DNA of 64,000 nt, from the NCBI GenBank assembly GCA_021734325.1, contig JAIPJF010000020.1, forward strand, positions 1 through 64,000. The letters run 5' to 3'. This DNA comes from Fidelibacterota bacterium (GTDB lineage Bacteria; Fidelibacterota; UBA8477; JABMPR01). Within the stretch, counting starts at the first letter, position 1; each line of letters begins with the position of its first letter. Below the pieces are notes generated by a model, which saw nothing but the letters and a program-made list of their open reading frames with translations, was not told where the DNA came from and ran no database searches. Shown here piece by piece: positions 16,648 to 27,300 of this stretch. Both the position numbers and the translations under genes were made by a program.

Positions 16648-18840
16648 ATGTATAAGAAGAACAAAATTTTAATCCAAATAATGATCCTTTTGGGTCTTGT
16701 ATCCCTAGCGTCGGCACAGATAAAATCGATCTCAGGTACCATTCGCAATGCATTGACCCTGGAACCATTACCCTATGCAAATCTGGTTATCAAAGGGACC
16801 TATCTTGGTGGAACGTCTAACGTGGATGGCTACTATTATCTCAGTGGATTGAATCATGATAGTGTGCAGGTTGTATGTACCTACATTGGGTATAATACTA
16901 TTAGTAAAAAGCTTTATTTTGAAAATGAGACCCACATCGTTATCCCAATTTCCATGAATCCTCATACGCTGGGAGGTGAAGAAGTACTGGTTGAGGACAC
17001 CCTTCTGGTAATTCCCGAAATACGTATCGCGACTCAAATTCCCGGACCTGAGATGCCCAAAAATATGGAATTGAAAAGTAGCGAGGTTTTAGAGGACGCC
17101 GGATACTCCTATGAATTGTCAGCACCTATCCGATGGTTGCACCCTACAGGTGAGTTCACCCGGTATATTCTGGATGGCGTACCCGTAGAAAACAGTCGAC
17201 ATCTATATAATGTCTATCCAACGTTTAATCTGGATGCCGTTAAGCATATCGAAAATCATCCCGCAGGAAATATCAAACAGACCAGCACTGACCAGGTAAA
17301 TGCCACTGAGTTGATTTACAAAGAGGGAAATCGGTCTGAGACAGATGTACGAGCAATTCTGGGATTGGTTGAAAGTGGTTTGACGACCTCCGGACCTCAT
17401 GCAGGTGGTGGCTCCTGGTATTTCTCAGCCCGCAGGGTTGATTTTGATGCCCTTTATTCACTGAATACTGCACAGGCTGATAGTGTATACCGGCAGTTTG
17501 CACCGGATTACTATTTCTATGATTTAAATGGGAAGGTCACTTTCGATGTGAGTGACGATACGAAAATATCAGGAAATATGTATCTGACGTTCGATAAATT
17601 GCACTGGCTGGGTGATAATGGGCGAAGTGCACACTCCAGCTGGTACAATGGATTTATATCAAGTCGGATTCAACACCGTTTTACCCCTAGACTTTTATCC
17701 CAAACAAATTTGTACCGAAAGACCTATCACAGTTTTTTACGAGCTGCTAATATCCCTGAGGGCAGATCCACGAATCTGGATGGTGATTTTATTAACTCAC
17801 TGACTACTTTTGGGCTATCATCACAGGCGGATTATTTCCTTGGTGGTAACAATATGGTTTCCTTCGGACTAAGTACAGAGAGGCTGCAGTCTGAGTTGGT
17901 GTTCGTAGACTCTAGCAAGTCAGGTGAGAAAAATGGGTGGATAATAAAGGCAAAAGGTGGGTATCGTTACACCCTGCCGTATAATTTAGCTGCAGATATT
18001 GGTCTTCAGTACATCCTCTCGACCTTTGCGGATAAGTCCGTTTTAAACCCAAGTTTTTTAATTAATTGGGAACCTTCAAACATTTATAGGCTGTATTTCT
18101 CCATGGTTCAATCAAGCCCTCTAATCCTGGAAACGTCCATGTCAAACACACTGACTCAGCCACTGTTTGATATTCTGGTACCAATTGATACTTCAGCAGG
18201 ATCGCCAATACCTGAAATACTTAACATTAGTGTGGGTGGAAGTATGATGCCCATCATTGGCTACGATTTGAGCGCAGAAATATTCTCTGATATTTTAAGT
18301 ACTCCTATCCTGATGGACAGTAGTTGGCAAGGCGATTTCAGTCGTCAAGAAAAATGGCTAATGGCATATGATAAGGGACGGGTAAGTGGTCTCAAGTTCG
18401 CGTTTGAGAAACGTAGCTCTGGAATCAGAAGTCTGCTACAGTACCGGTTCAGCCGGGCGAAATATACAGATATACAGGGGACAGAGGCTCTGATGCCGGG
18501 TCACAGGGAACATGAATTTTATTTCATCCTGGATGGTGATTACGAAGAAAAAATGGGGTACAGGCTCGATTTTACCCTGGCTTCCGGAAAGCGGTATCTC
18601 TCCAATGATGTAAGTTGGGACTGGTCATCGCCCTATCACAGGATCGATGTATCATTTTATCGGGATATCAGTTGGGGTGGTGTTGGTGGTCAGGCGAGTA
18701 TAAGACTCATCAATCTGACAAATAATTCCATTTCAGAGCAGGAGTATGGTGATTCCAGTTGGGTAGTCAATAGTTTACAAGACAGAGCCTTTGTCCTGTT
18801 GCCATTCACCCCGACTTTAAATGTTGAATTTTCCTTCTAG
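16648..18840 (+). CDS. TonB-dependent-receptor-like outer-membrane protein
   Basis: This 730-aa protein has a signal peptide (about 1-23, ending SLASA), a carboxypeptidase-regulatory-like beta-sandwich (ISGTIRNALTLEPLPYANLVIKGT onward, about 27-105), a short plug-like region containing FTRYILDGVPVENSRHLYNVYP, and a long beta-rich barrel ending in the aromatic tail NVEFSF. This layout is typical of FCB SusC/TonB-receptor relatives. The plug is short and I see no clear TonB box, so active uptake is not certain and the substrate is unknown. GGGGAAAG lies six bases before the ATG. Confidence 0.75.
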   Translation: MYKKNKILIQIMILLGLVSLASAQIKSISGTIRNALTLEPLPYANLVIKGTYLGGTSNVDGYYYLSGLNHDSVQVVCTYIGYNTISKKLYFENETHIVIPISMNPHTLGGEEVLVEDTLLVIPEIRIATQIPGPEMPKNMELKSSEVLEDAGYSYELSAPIRWLHPTGEFTRYILDGVPVENSRHLYNVYPTFNLDAVKHIENHPAGNIKQTSTDQVNATELIYKEGNRSETDVRAILGLVESGLTTSGPHAGGGSWYFSARRVDFDALYSLNTAQADSVYRQFAPDYYFYDLNGKVTFDVSDDTKISGNMYLTFDKLHWLGDNGRSAHSSWYNGFISSRIQHRFTPRLLSQTNLYRKTYHSFLRAANIPEGRSTNLDGDFINSLTTFGLSSQADYFLGGNNMVSFGLSTERLQSELVFVDSSKSGEKNGWIIKAKGGYRYTLPYNLAADIGLQYILSTFADKSVLNPSFLINWEPSNIYRLYFSMVQSSPLILETSMSNTLTQPLFDILVPIDTSAGSPIPEILNISVGGSMMPIIGYDLSAEIFSDILSTPILMDSSWQGDFSRQEKWLMAYDKGRVSGLKFAFEKRSSGIRSLLQYRFSRAKYTDIQGTEALMPGHREHEFYFILDGDYEEKMGYRLDFTLASGKRYLSNDVSWDWSSPYHRIDVSFYRDISWGGVGGQASIRLINLTNNSISEQEYGDSSWVVNSLQDRAFVLLPFTPTLNVEFSF

Positions 18841-19322
18841 GGAAGTACAATAAACTTCCAATGTACAATTATCGTTCGGTTTAAATGGAATAGATGATCA
18901 TTGTTTATGTATTTATTAATAGATAATTAATCAACAAGCGAAAATATGACCAGTACTGGAGGGGGGCTGGATATATTTAGAAATTCTTATCGGTATATAG
19001 TACAATTCAAGCAGAATATTTGATGTCTCAATTTATCCGAATCTGCAAGCCTGCCGTGCAGGCTCGCGGACAGACCTGCCTGCGCGAAGCCGGAGTTTCG
19101 CTTCGGCATATGCAGGAGACCTCGTGCATACTTCGCCCCCGACATAAACTCGGGATTTGCAGCAAGCTCAGTAACCATGCACGGGGATGAATGAAAATGA
19201 ATACCGCTACCAGGATCTGTTTCCCGGCGGGTTGATTAGAGCGGAACCCATGGGGAGCTCCATTTGCGAAGAACCTTGGTGAAAATGGATTAATGAAGAG
19301 CAGTTACAAAACCATAATAGGA
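18841..19322. repeat. Noncoding spacer with GC-rich hairpin block
   Basis: No credible gene lies here. The part from about 19045 to 19180 is clearly GC-richer than its flanks and full of short inverted repeats. AGCCTGC/GCAGGCT (19048-19054 with 19058-19064) forms a 7-bp hairpin with a 3-nt loop, CGAAGC/GCTTCG flanks CGGAGTTTC shortly after, and CCTGC/GCAGG motifs recur. A minus-strand open frame through it (18987-19178) has no recognisable domain. It resembles a decayed intergenic repeat or remnant of a small mobile element. Its copy number cannot be judged from one window. Confidence 0.45.
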
Positions 19323-20315
19323 CTAGCCCGGTAGTTTTTCCGGCGTCATCAGCAGGTCTTCCATGAGTTTAAGTTCATCGATACCTGAGATGATAATCGC
19401 GGGATCGGTTTTAAAAAACTTACGATCCAGTTTCCCAGCATATTCAATATTTTTCAGTATGTACTTGATCGTATTCGTTCGGGCGAGTTTTTTGTTGTCC
19501 GAGCGGATAATCGTCCATGGGGCAATAGTACGATTCGTTTCTGAGATCATCTGAAATTTTTTCACCGAATATTGATCCCATAAGTTTTGAGCCTCCATGT
19601 CAACAGGCGATATTTTGTATTGCTTCAAGGGATCAGTTTTTCTGCCTTTAAATCGAGCAAGTTGCACGTCCTTTGACACCGAGAAATAAAACTTATAAAG
19701 CTTAATCCTATCCTTAACCAGCATCTGTTCAAAAAGGGGCACATCCTTAAGAAAGCGTTTGTTCTGTTCGTCCGTACAGAATCCCATGATCGGCTCAACC
19801 ATGGCACGATTATACCAGCTTCTATCAAACAGGACCATTTCTCCCTCAGTTGGAAGATGTTGTATATAACGTTGGAAATACCATTGATTGCGCTCTCTGT
19901 CACTGGGTTTCTCAAGGGCAACGACCCTGGCACCACGAGGATTAAGGTACTCGGTGATCCGTTTTATGGTACCACCTTTTCCCGCTGCATCACGCCCCTC
20001 AAAGATCATAAGTATTTTAAGACCATGTTTCTTTACATGATTCTGAAGTTTGAGTAATTCGATTTGGAGACGTTTTAGTTCGATCTCATAATCCAGGGTT
20101 TTTTTCTCGACGTATATGGCGACGCGACCTTTTGAATCTGTTGCGGTCAAATTCTTTAGAGCTGTTCCCTCGTGCAGATCTCTACCCTTTATCTTTTTAT
20201 TTTTAGTCTTTGAAAGTGAGGGCTTTTTTTTTGTGGAGGCTTTTCCATGATTCACTTCTGATTTATTAACAGCAGATTCCACAAGTGAATTTTTGGATAC
20301 AGGTTTTTTCTCCAT
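19323..20315 (-). CDS. Polyphosphate kinase 2 family protein (copy 1)
   Basis: This 330-aa PPK2 protein uses polyphosphate to phosphorylate nucleotides. It has Walker A GRDAAGKGG at 107-115, the lid region with RGARVVALEKPSDRE, and Walker B DRSWYNR at 164-170 followed by MVEPIMGFC. A long lysine-rich N-terminal tail (1-65) is not part of the fold and differs from the neighbour. The sequence suits class I PPK2 (nucleoside diphosphate kinase direction), but class is inferred. It lies 17 bp after a second ppk2 gene and is almost certainly cotranscribed with it. Confidence 0.9.
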   Translation of the reverse strand: MEKKPVSKNSLVESAVNKSEVNHGKASTKKKPSLSKTKNKKIKGRDLHEGTALKNLTATDSKGRVAIYVEKKTLDYEIELKRLQIELLKLQNHVKKHGLKILMIFEGRDAAGKGGTIKRITEYLNPRGARVVALEKPSDRERNQWYFQRYIQHLPTEGEMVLFDRSWYNRAMVEPIMGFCTDEQNKRFLKDVPLFEQMLVKDRIKLYKFYFSVSKDVQLARFKGRKTDPLKQYKISPVDMEAQNLWDQYSVKKFQMISETNRTIAPWTIIRSDNKKLARTNTIKYILKNIEYAGKLDRKFFKTDPAIIISGIDELKLMEDLLMTPEKLPG

Positions 20316-20332
20316 AGTTCTATTCCTTGTTA

Positions 20333-21307
20333 TTAGCCAATAAATCGACCGTGCTTACGAAGCTGTCGCTTCATCAACCTTAACTCGCGATCGCCACTGA
20401 TGACAACATCATTATTCAACTCGAAATTCAGGGACCTACGACGTCCAATATATTTTACTGAGTTAAGTATTAATTTCATCGTCTCTATCCGGGCCAAGTG
20501 TTTGCTGTCAGACCGGATGATAAACCAGGGAGCTTCTTTGGAATTCGTTTTTTGAAGTAATTTGAATTTTTTTTCCGTGAATTCATCCCAGAGCTCTTGT
20601 GCCTGTAAATCCACCTCACTCAGCTTCCACTGTCGCAAGGGATCATTTTTCCGCCGTTCAAATCTGCGATTCTGCTCCTCTTTTGATACGGAGAAATAGA
20701 TTTTGAGTAATATTGTTTTGCCATCGCTAATAAAATTATGTTCAAAAGAATTAACGGATTTCAAAAACTCCTGGTATTGTTTGTTCGTGCAAAATCCCAT
20801 AACAGGTTCAACCAAAGCCCTGTTATACCAGCTTCTATCGAATATGACTATTTCGCCATCAGCTGGAAATCTTTCGATATACCGCTTCATGTGGAGCTCA
20901 GTCTGTTGACGGTTCGATGGTTTCCCCGGCACTTCCACCCGGTAACGTTTCTCGTTCATATAGCGCGTAATGCGACGAATGGTCCCACCCTTGCCGGAAG
21001 CATCACGTCCATCAAATAGAATAATGACTTTTTTCCCAAGGCGCTCAATGTGTTGCTGTAGTTTAATAAGCTCAGCCTGGTAGGGTTTTAACTCTTCATT
21101 CTGCTGATATTTATCAAGCGCTGCATTGACAATACGTTGTTTTTGTTTCTTCTTTAACGCATCCCGAATCTCTTCAATTCCCGCTCTTCCAGCAGATGAA
21201 TCCATCTGCCTCTCAACCATGTCGAGAACAGATTTAATTGTATCATGGGCCTTTGAATCTGATATGCCTGCTTGATGTTGATCTAAATCTTTATCGTCTG
21301 GGGCCAT
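20333..21307 (-). CDS. Polyphosphate kinase 2 family protein (copy 2)
   Basis: This 324-aa PPK2 protein has Walker A GRDASGKGG at 100-108, lid YRVEVPGKPSNRQQTE and Walker B DRSWYNR at 157-163 followed by ALVEPVMGFC. It has an acidic and helical N-terminal extension (1-75) unlike the lysine-rich one in copy 1. The two core domains are clearly homologous but diverged, so the pair is an old tandem duplication and the copies may differ in nucleotide preference or direction. First gene of the two-gene unit. Confidence 0.9.
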   Translation of the reverse strand: MAPDDKDLDQHQAGISDSKAHDTIKSVLDMVERQMDSSAGRAGIEEIRDALKKKQKQRIVNAALDKYQQNEELKPYQAELIKLQQHIERLGKKVIILFDGRDASGKGGTIRRITRYMNEKRYRVEVPGKPSNRQQTELHMKRYIERFPADGEIVIFDRSWYNRALVEPVMGFCTNKQYQEFLKSVNSFEHNFISDGKTILLKIYFSVSKEEQNRRFERRKNDPLRQWKLSEVDLQAQELWDEFTEKKFKLLQKTNSKEAPWFIIRSDSKHLARIETMKLILNSVKYIGRRRSLNFELNNDVVISGDRELRLMKRQLRKHGRFIG

Positions 21308-21402
21308 TTGAATACTCTGCTTCTAGGACAAACATTCGCTTAAGTCTAATTAATTGGGAACGATTATCGTAAATATTAAGCGTTATAAAAGCTAAATACT
21401 AC

Positions 21403-22182
21403 CTAATTGAACTCGTCAAAAATAATTTTGTATGTAACGTAGGAAATATTCTTTGCTTCTACACCAGCAGGCACCTTGACCTCCACCTTGAATGTGGAAC
21501 CTTCACCAGGGGAGAGAGAGCTCTCACTTACAACACCCGAATAGAAGGAATATGATTCGCCAGAGACAAACGACGAATCCTGAGCAATGATATTTGTCCG
21601 CTTATCGTGAAGGCGAAAACTGACCCTCACAAAGTCTGCCCGTCTGAGGCCCTTGTTTTTTACTTTACCAATGAAAATTCGACTATCAGTGTGTCGCTGA
21701 TCCTCAAAATCACCATCCAGCACGATATCAGCGTGAAGATTGTCAAAAGGTTTCAGTTCCTTAATGTTTTCCTGGTTCAGTGAAAGGGTGCCAATATTTG
21801 TTTGGACAGTAATTTTATCAATATCCTCGGATATTATCTTACCCTGAACAACAGTCCCATTTTTCAAGGTGATTTCACTTATCTTCTCCGGAAAATTGAC
21901 CAGACGTTTGATCTCTTTTCGTATACGTGGAGCACTTAGATCATCATACTCTCGCAATTGCTCCCGCATGTGGTCCATTTCATTCTGAATCTGTCGAACT
22001 TCTTCGCGTAATTCCTGCACAAGCTTATCGCTGTCATCGACTCGAAGTTCTGGTTCAAAAAATTCACGCTTTTCAGCTGGAGTGTTCTGTTTAGGTGCAG
22101 TCCCCTGACTTAGTCCCAAAAAAGGTACCAGTATGCCCAAGAGAACAGCAATAATATGAACTCGAAATTTTAAGATAGTCAT
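21403..22182 (-). CDS. Secreted protein with coiled coil and FxLyD-like domain
   Basis: This 259-aa protein is not assigned to a named family. It has a signal peptide (about 1-26, ending GLSQG), a charged coiled coil (about 45-90), an SH3-like small-beta segment (ITLKNGTVVQGKIISEDIDKITVQTNIGTL, about 100-130) and a C-terminal beta-sandwich resembling FxLyD domains (IFIGKVKNKGLRRADFVRVSFRL onward). It is probably periplasmic. The ATG region overlaps the stop of the HEAT-repeat lipoprotein gene by one base at 22182, so the two are one operon and may form a complex. Confidence 0.6.
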   Translation of the reverse strand: MTILKFRVHIIAVLLGILVPFLGLSQGTAPKQNTPAEKREFFEPELRVDDSDKLVQELREEVRQIQNEMDHMREQLREYDDLSAPRIRKEIKRLVNFPEKISEITLKNGTVVQGKIISEDIDKITVQTNIGTLSLNQENIKELKPFDNLHADIVLDGDFEDQRHTDSRIFIGKVKNKGLRRADFVRVSFRLHDKRTNIIAQDSSFVSGESYSFYSGVVSESSLSPGEGSTFKVEVKVPAGVEAKNISYVTYKIIFDEFN

Positions 22183-23285
22183 TACTCACGCTCCCATGAT
22201 GCCTGGGTTGACCTGGCTACATGCTGCAATTTCTTGGTAAGATCTTCTCTTTCGATATTCTTTACCAAATCACGAATATCAGTATAGAAAATAAAATTGT
22301 CAGGATTGTTTAGAACCTCTATCAGCTGATCAGCAATTTCAGGATCCTTAAATTTTGAAAGCGATACAATAGCCCTTTTTCTGAATCTGCTCGGCATTTG
22401 ATCATCGCCTGCGATCTTAAGCATGGCAATCTTTAACTCAGGATCATCAAAATTTCCAAGAGCTCCAGTGATCGCATCTACCATGGTGTAGTAAGTGTCT
22501 TGCTCATCATGGAGGGCATCGATCAAACTGGCTATGAGGCGGGCGTCCTTCATCTCATCGACGATGGATATGGCATAAGTTTTGACCTGATCCTGTGTCG
22601 CAGGGTTATTCAGCATCTCAGCCAGCAGTCGGGCAACAGCGGGATCGTTTTTTGTAGCCAGGATTTCGATAGCCATATTACGTATGCCCATATCAATTTT
22701 TGGGTTGCTAGCAATGGACATGAGAACTGGAACGATCCGGGCATCATCCATTTTTCCTAGAGTCAGAGTCAGATTCTCCAGAAATGAGGCATAGTCTTCC
22801 TGAGCATCTGCATAGAGTTTCAGGATCACCGCTACGGATCGGGCATCAACCTGATCCTCTATGACGGCAAACATTTCATCCCGAAGTGCAACATAGTTGG
22901 CCCGGCTGGCAGACATGGCCTGGAGAATGGTGCTTGTATTCTCAGGGTCTTTGGTTTTGCTCAGAGCCTGCAAACCAGTCTTAAAAAGGTCGTAATCAAG
23001 GTCTTTGCCATCTTTCAAGGAATTGCGTACTGCCTGCAAACCTATGGGGTCATTGGATTCGATTACTTTTTCAAGCGCGAGTTGACGGACCTCCGCCGGA
23101 ACTGTAGGATCCCGATAATAGGAAATCAAATTGTTCAGGGCTTTCTTTTTGCCATCGCGATAATCGTTGTAACTTTTCTTGACAGTATCCTGAGTCACTG
23201 CACCTGAAGAACCGCATCCAATAAGCAGGAATAGAAAAATCCCTGTACTCAGAATCAAAACACCTTGTTTCAATAATTGCTTCAT
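22182..23285 (-). CDS. HEAT-repeat lipoprotein
   Basis: This protein is an array of about nine HEAT-like helical repeats (alternating DPE/DPA turns such as TKDPENTSTIL, KNDPAVARLLAEML, FKDPEIADQLIEVL) behind a lipoprotein signal peptide with lipobox LIGC. I use the ATG at 23285 (367 aa), which opens MKQLLKQGVLILS, a proper basic n-region. A TTG at 23312 and an ATG at 23297 are alternatives. It is likely anchored in the envelope as a scaffold; the partner may be the secreted protein encoded next to it. Confidence 0.7.
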   Translation of the reverse strand: MKQLLKQGVLILSTGIFLFLLIGCGSSGAVTQDTVKKSYNDYRDGKKKALNNLISYYRDPTVPAEVRQLALEKVIESNDPIGLQAVRNSLKDGKDLDYDLFKTGLQALSKTKDPENTSTILQAMSASRANYVALRDEMFAVIEDQVDARSVAVILKLYADAQEDYASFLENLTLTLGKMDDARIVPVLMSIASNPKIDMGIRNMAIEILATKNDPAVARLLAEMLNNPATQDQVKTYAISIVDEMKDARLIASLIDALHDEQDTYYTMVDAITGALGNFDDPELKIAMLKIAGDDQMPSRFRKRAIVSLSKFKDPEIADQLIEVLNNPDNFIFYTDIRDLVKNIEREDLTKKLQHVARSTQASWERE

Positions 23286-23362
23286 GTTGAAGTCCATCAA
23301 TTTTGAGTTCAATTAAGTCGTAATCATATTTCAAATCAGTTTATCGATAATTCAGCTTGAAG

Positions 23363-24133
23363 TCAAGGTAATTCCCTTTGTTCCAATTGCTTAACAGGCC
23401 ATTGTTTAAGTGATAGATTCAGTCCATCAAAATAGCCGTAGGAAAAATATTTTATAAAATCCCCGATGGTGAGGAAACAATTTTTCCCGAACATTTTTAG
23501 TTTGGGAAAATGGATATGACCCGTAATCATATAGTCAACACCTTCAGCGAATTTATCTTCAGCAAGCGCATAATTCTTCCGGATTTCGTTCAGTAGATAT
23601 TCGGGGGTTTCACCAGAATACGTCTTGCGGCTATGTCTGGAAGCCTTTCTCGCCAGCCAATGTCCAATATTTGGATGAACAAGCCATTTGAAAAACCAGA
23701 TAAAAAATGGATGACGAATAACAGCTTTCAGGCGTTGATAACCAACATCTGTTGCATCGAGACCATCCCCGTGGTGGAAATAAATCCTTTTCCCTCCAAA
23801 TTCTATTATCTGATCATGGAGATAGGTTTTAACGCCTACGGCATGCTTCATGAAATCACCCAGCCAGTAATCGTGATTGCCAGCAAAATAATGAATGTTG
23901 ATGCCGGCCTCTGCAAGTTCATGCATTTTCGAATACACATCGAAATAGCTTTGAGTGACAACAGAGCCATATTCAAAGTAAAAGTCGAACCAGTCTCCTA
24001 CGATAAAGAGGGTCGCCCCTTCTTCCTTGATCTGATCCAGGAGTTTAAATAACTCACGACGTCTTTCCCGCTCGACGTCATCGACTTGAAATCGCAGGTG
24101 AATATCTGATAAAAAATATGCTTTTTCGGTCAT
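23363..24133 (-). CDS. LpxH-like UDP-2,3-diacylglucosamine hydrolase
   Basis: This 256-aa calcineurin-like metallophosphoesterase has all five metal motifs: SDIHL (9-13), GDWFDFYFE (46-54), GNHDYW (85-90), HHGDGLD (120-126) and GHIHFPK near the C-terminus. This pattern and length fit LpxH, which releases lipid X in lipid A synthesis at the inner face of the inner membrane, consistent with a Gram-negative envelope. Bacteroidota-type LpxH homologues look similar. No other lpx genes are nearby, so the substrate is inferred. Confidence 0.8.
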   Translation of the reverse strand: MTEKAYFLSDIHLRFQVDDVERERRRELFKLLDQIKEEGATLFIVGDWFDFYFEYGSVVTQSYFDVYSKMHELAEAGINIHYFAGNHDYWLGDFMKHAVGVKTYLHDQIIEFGGKRIYFHHGDGLDATDVGYQRLKAVIRHPFFIWFFKWLVHPNIGHWLARKASRHSRKTYSGETPEYLLNEIRKNYALAEDKFAEGVDYMITGHIHFPKLKMFGKNCFLTIGDFIKYFSYGYFDGLNLSLKQWPVKQLEQRELP

Positions 24134-24315
24134 GAATTCAAAATAACCGCGATCAGGACTTCTGAAATGCCAAATATGAAATAGGAGAGGAAATAGGTAT
24201 ATTAATAGGTTAGCCCTTTTTACTTAACATTTTGAGCGTTTGACAAGTCTCACACCAAGACTTATCTTGACTGGAATTATTGGAACTTGAGGATGCAATT
24301 GGCATTATTATATTT

Positions 24316-27300
24316 ATGAAATTAAAAAACACAATTACCCGCACCATTCTTTTTTCCCTCTGCCTGCTCTTTCTGTATCCAGGACAGCTCGAGGCAAAAT
24401 TCGGGAAGAACAAGGTTCAATACAAGGGCATGGAATGGTCCTATATTCAAACCACACATTTTGATATCTATTTTTATGAAGGAGGAGAGTCCATTGCCTA
24501 CTATGCCGCTGATGTGGCCGAAAAATCCTATAATCAGATATCTTATCAACTGGACTGGCGTTTAAGTAAAAGAATTTCCATCCTGGTATACAATTCACAC
24601 AATGATTTCCAACAGACCAACGTGACCCTTGGATATCTGCAGGAGGGGATCGGAGGGTTTACCGAGCTATTTAAAAACAGGATCGTGCTCCCCTTTGAGG
24701 GCAGCTATGAGCAATTCAGACATGTGATTCATCATGAGATGACCCATGCGATTGTGAACGATCTTATTTTCGGTGGAAATGTCCAATCCATCGTTTCTGG
24801 AAAAATGCGCGTGGATATTCCCCTCTGGTTGGCTGAAGGCTATGCTGAGTACTCTTCTCTGGATTGGGATTCGCGTGCCGACATGATCATACGCGATGCC
24901 GCCATCAATGGCAATCTACCGCCTGTTCGCTATCTGAATTACTATATGGCATACAAAGGGGGGCAGAGTGTCGTCAGGTATATCGGCGAAACCTTTGGTG
25001 TGGAACGAATTGGTGAGATTTTCCATGAAACCCGTCATTTCAAGGATGTCCCCAAAGCCATTGAGCATACTCTCCGTCTTGATTTAGAGACCTTAACCGA
25101 AAAGTGGCACTTTGCAGTTCGCAAAGATTATTGGCCTGATATCGAAGGTCGTAGCAATCTAGATGATGTCGGGCACCGTCTGACTGATCATAGTAAACTC
25201 CGTAATTATTTTAATGTCAGTCCAGCAGTATCGCCCAATGGTGGCAAGGTCGCCTTTCTGTCTGACCGATCTGGATATGCTGACATTTATGTCATGTCTG
25301 CTGACGATGGTCAGCAGCTGAATAAAATTATTTCAGGTCAGCGAACAGCTGAACTGGAGGAGCTAAAGTGGTTAAGTCCGGGCCTGTCCTGGGCGCCGGA
25401 TAGCAGGCACCTGGTATTTGCCGCCAAATCTGGTGATGAAGATGCTCTCTTTTTTTATGACACGGAAACAGATACCAAACATAGTCGCAAACTTGATCTG
25501 GACGGGATATTCACTGCATCCTGGTCGCCAGACGGAAAGTTTGTAGCTTTTTCCGGACTCAAGAACGGGGCAAGCGATCTCTTTGTTTATTCCATAGAGA
25601 CCAAAGAACTTTCCCAGATAACAGATGATCTGTTCTCAGATACTCGGCCAGCCTGGTCACCAGATGGAACCGAATTGGCCTTTGTCTCAGATCGTGGGGG
25701 ATATTTATTGACAGGAAACATCCATCAAGGTTCACCACAAGCTCGCGAAATTCTGCAAGATCATGATTTTCATTCCACAGATATCTACACAATAAACCTG
25801 AATTCAAGGCAGATTAAACGATTGACCGATAGCCCGGGAAGTGAGGATTCTCCCAGCTATGCCAATACAGTTCCTAAAATTGCATATACATCGGATCGGA
25901 CTGGGATCTGGAATATTTATTTTCAGGATCTTGAGACTGGGCAGGAATCTCCACTGACTGACATTATGACGGGCATTTTTCAGGTTAGTTGGAGCAAGGA
26001 TGATTCACGATTGGTTTTTGCCGGTTATGAAAAAAGCGGTTGGGATATATTTACCATGAACAACCCGCTACAGAGAGAATTGCTGAATAACCCACCAACC
26101 TTGTCAAATTATCTTGAGAGAAAGAATCTTCAGCTGGATCTGACCTATTCGGACAGCTTGCCGGAGCCGGAAAAAATGTTGAAGAGTCCATATGAAACCC
26201 ATGTTTTTGCCTATGGGAATCGTCGCTTCAACGAAGCGGATGTTTCTGCGCCCACTGAACCAATCGTAACTGATGGCAGGGATAGTACGGGAGACTTTGA
26301 GGTAAATAAATATAAAACCCAGTTCACGGTTGACCTGGTTGATGCCCAGGCCGGTTACAGCAATTTTTTCGGGGTTCAGGGGAATGCACTCATGATCTTT
26401 TCAGATATCATGGGGAATCATCGCATTCAATTCGGTTTTGAGCTATACAAGGATCTGGAAAGCTCGGATCTGATTCTTGGTTATGATTATCTGCCGAATC
26501 GAACGAACTATCATCTGCTGGTATTCAATTTTCCAGATCAGTATGTAAGTTATGGTTACAGCTCTTTGAATTTCTGGAATTTCAGGAAATATGGTTCAGC
26601 CTTTGGACTGGATTACCCGTTTTCAAAATACAGTCGTCTTGAAGCCTCTGTAAATTGGTTAAATATTTATCAGGAATTATCCAGGATATCGTATTATACA
26701 GATGTACCGACCCAACATTTCTCAACAAATTCCACCTATATCCTGCCAGAACTGAAATTAAGTTTTGATAATGTACTTTACGGAAGTCTTTATCCTGTCG
26801 ATGGATGGCGAACTGAATTGGGTGTTAGATTTTCACCCTATCTGGAGAATTCAGGGCGCCAGTTTGTCACATTACGTACTGACCTCCGTCGCTATTATAA
26901 ATTCACAAATGAATACTCAATCGCATTAAGATTGTCTGCAGGATCGAGCATGGGAAGAACTCCTGAGAATTTTATGGCCGGTGGAATCGAGAATTGGTTG
27001 AACTACAAGCTTGATGGAAACTACATCGACTATCTGGCGGACTACGAGGACCTTTACTTCTCCGAATATGTGCTACCCGTTCGAGGAGCACCCTATTTCA
27101 GCCATGTGGGTAATCATTATGTGGCCTATAATGCTGAATTCAGGTTTCCATTTATTGAGTATCTCTCTTTGAAATGGCCTGTCAATCTGGTGCTGGGAAA
27201 TGTTCGTGGTGAAGTCTTTAGCGATTGGGTGAAGACCTGGGATCAAAGTCAGATTGAGGGAAGAGGACTTTCAAATATCCTATTCACCAATCAGGATAAC

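Noticed and set aside
18987-19178. 63-codon minus-strand frame through the GC-rich spacer
   Set aside because: It is produced by the hairpin repeats, lacks a ribosome binding site and resembles no protein family.
24283-24315. TTG-initiated extension of the metalloprotease/barrel protein
   Set aside because: The extra residues precede a well-formed signal peptide and would disrupt export.
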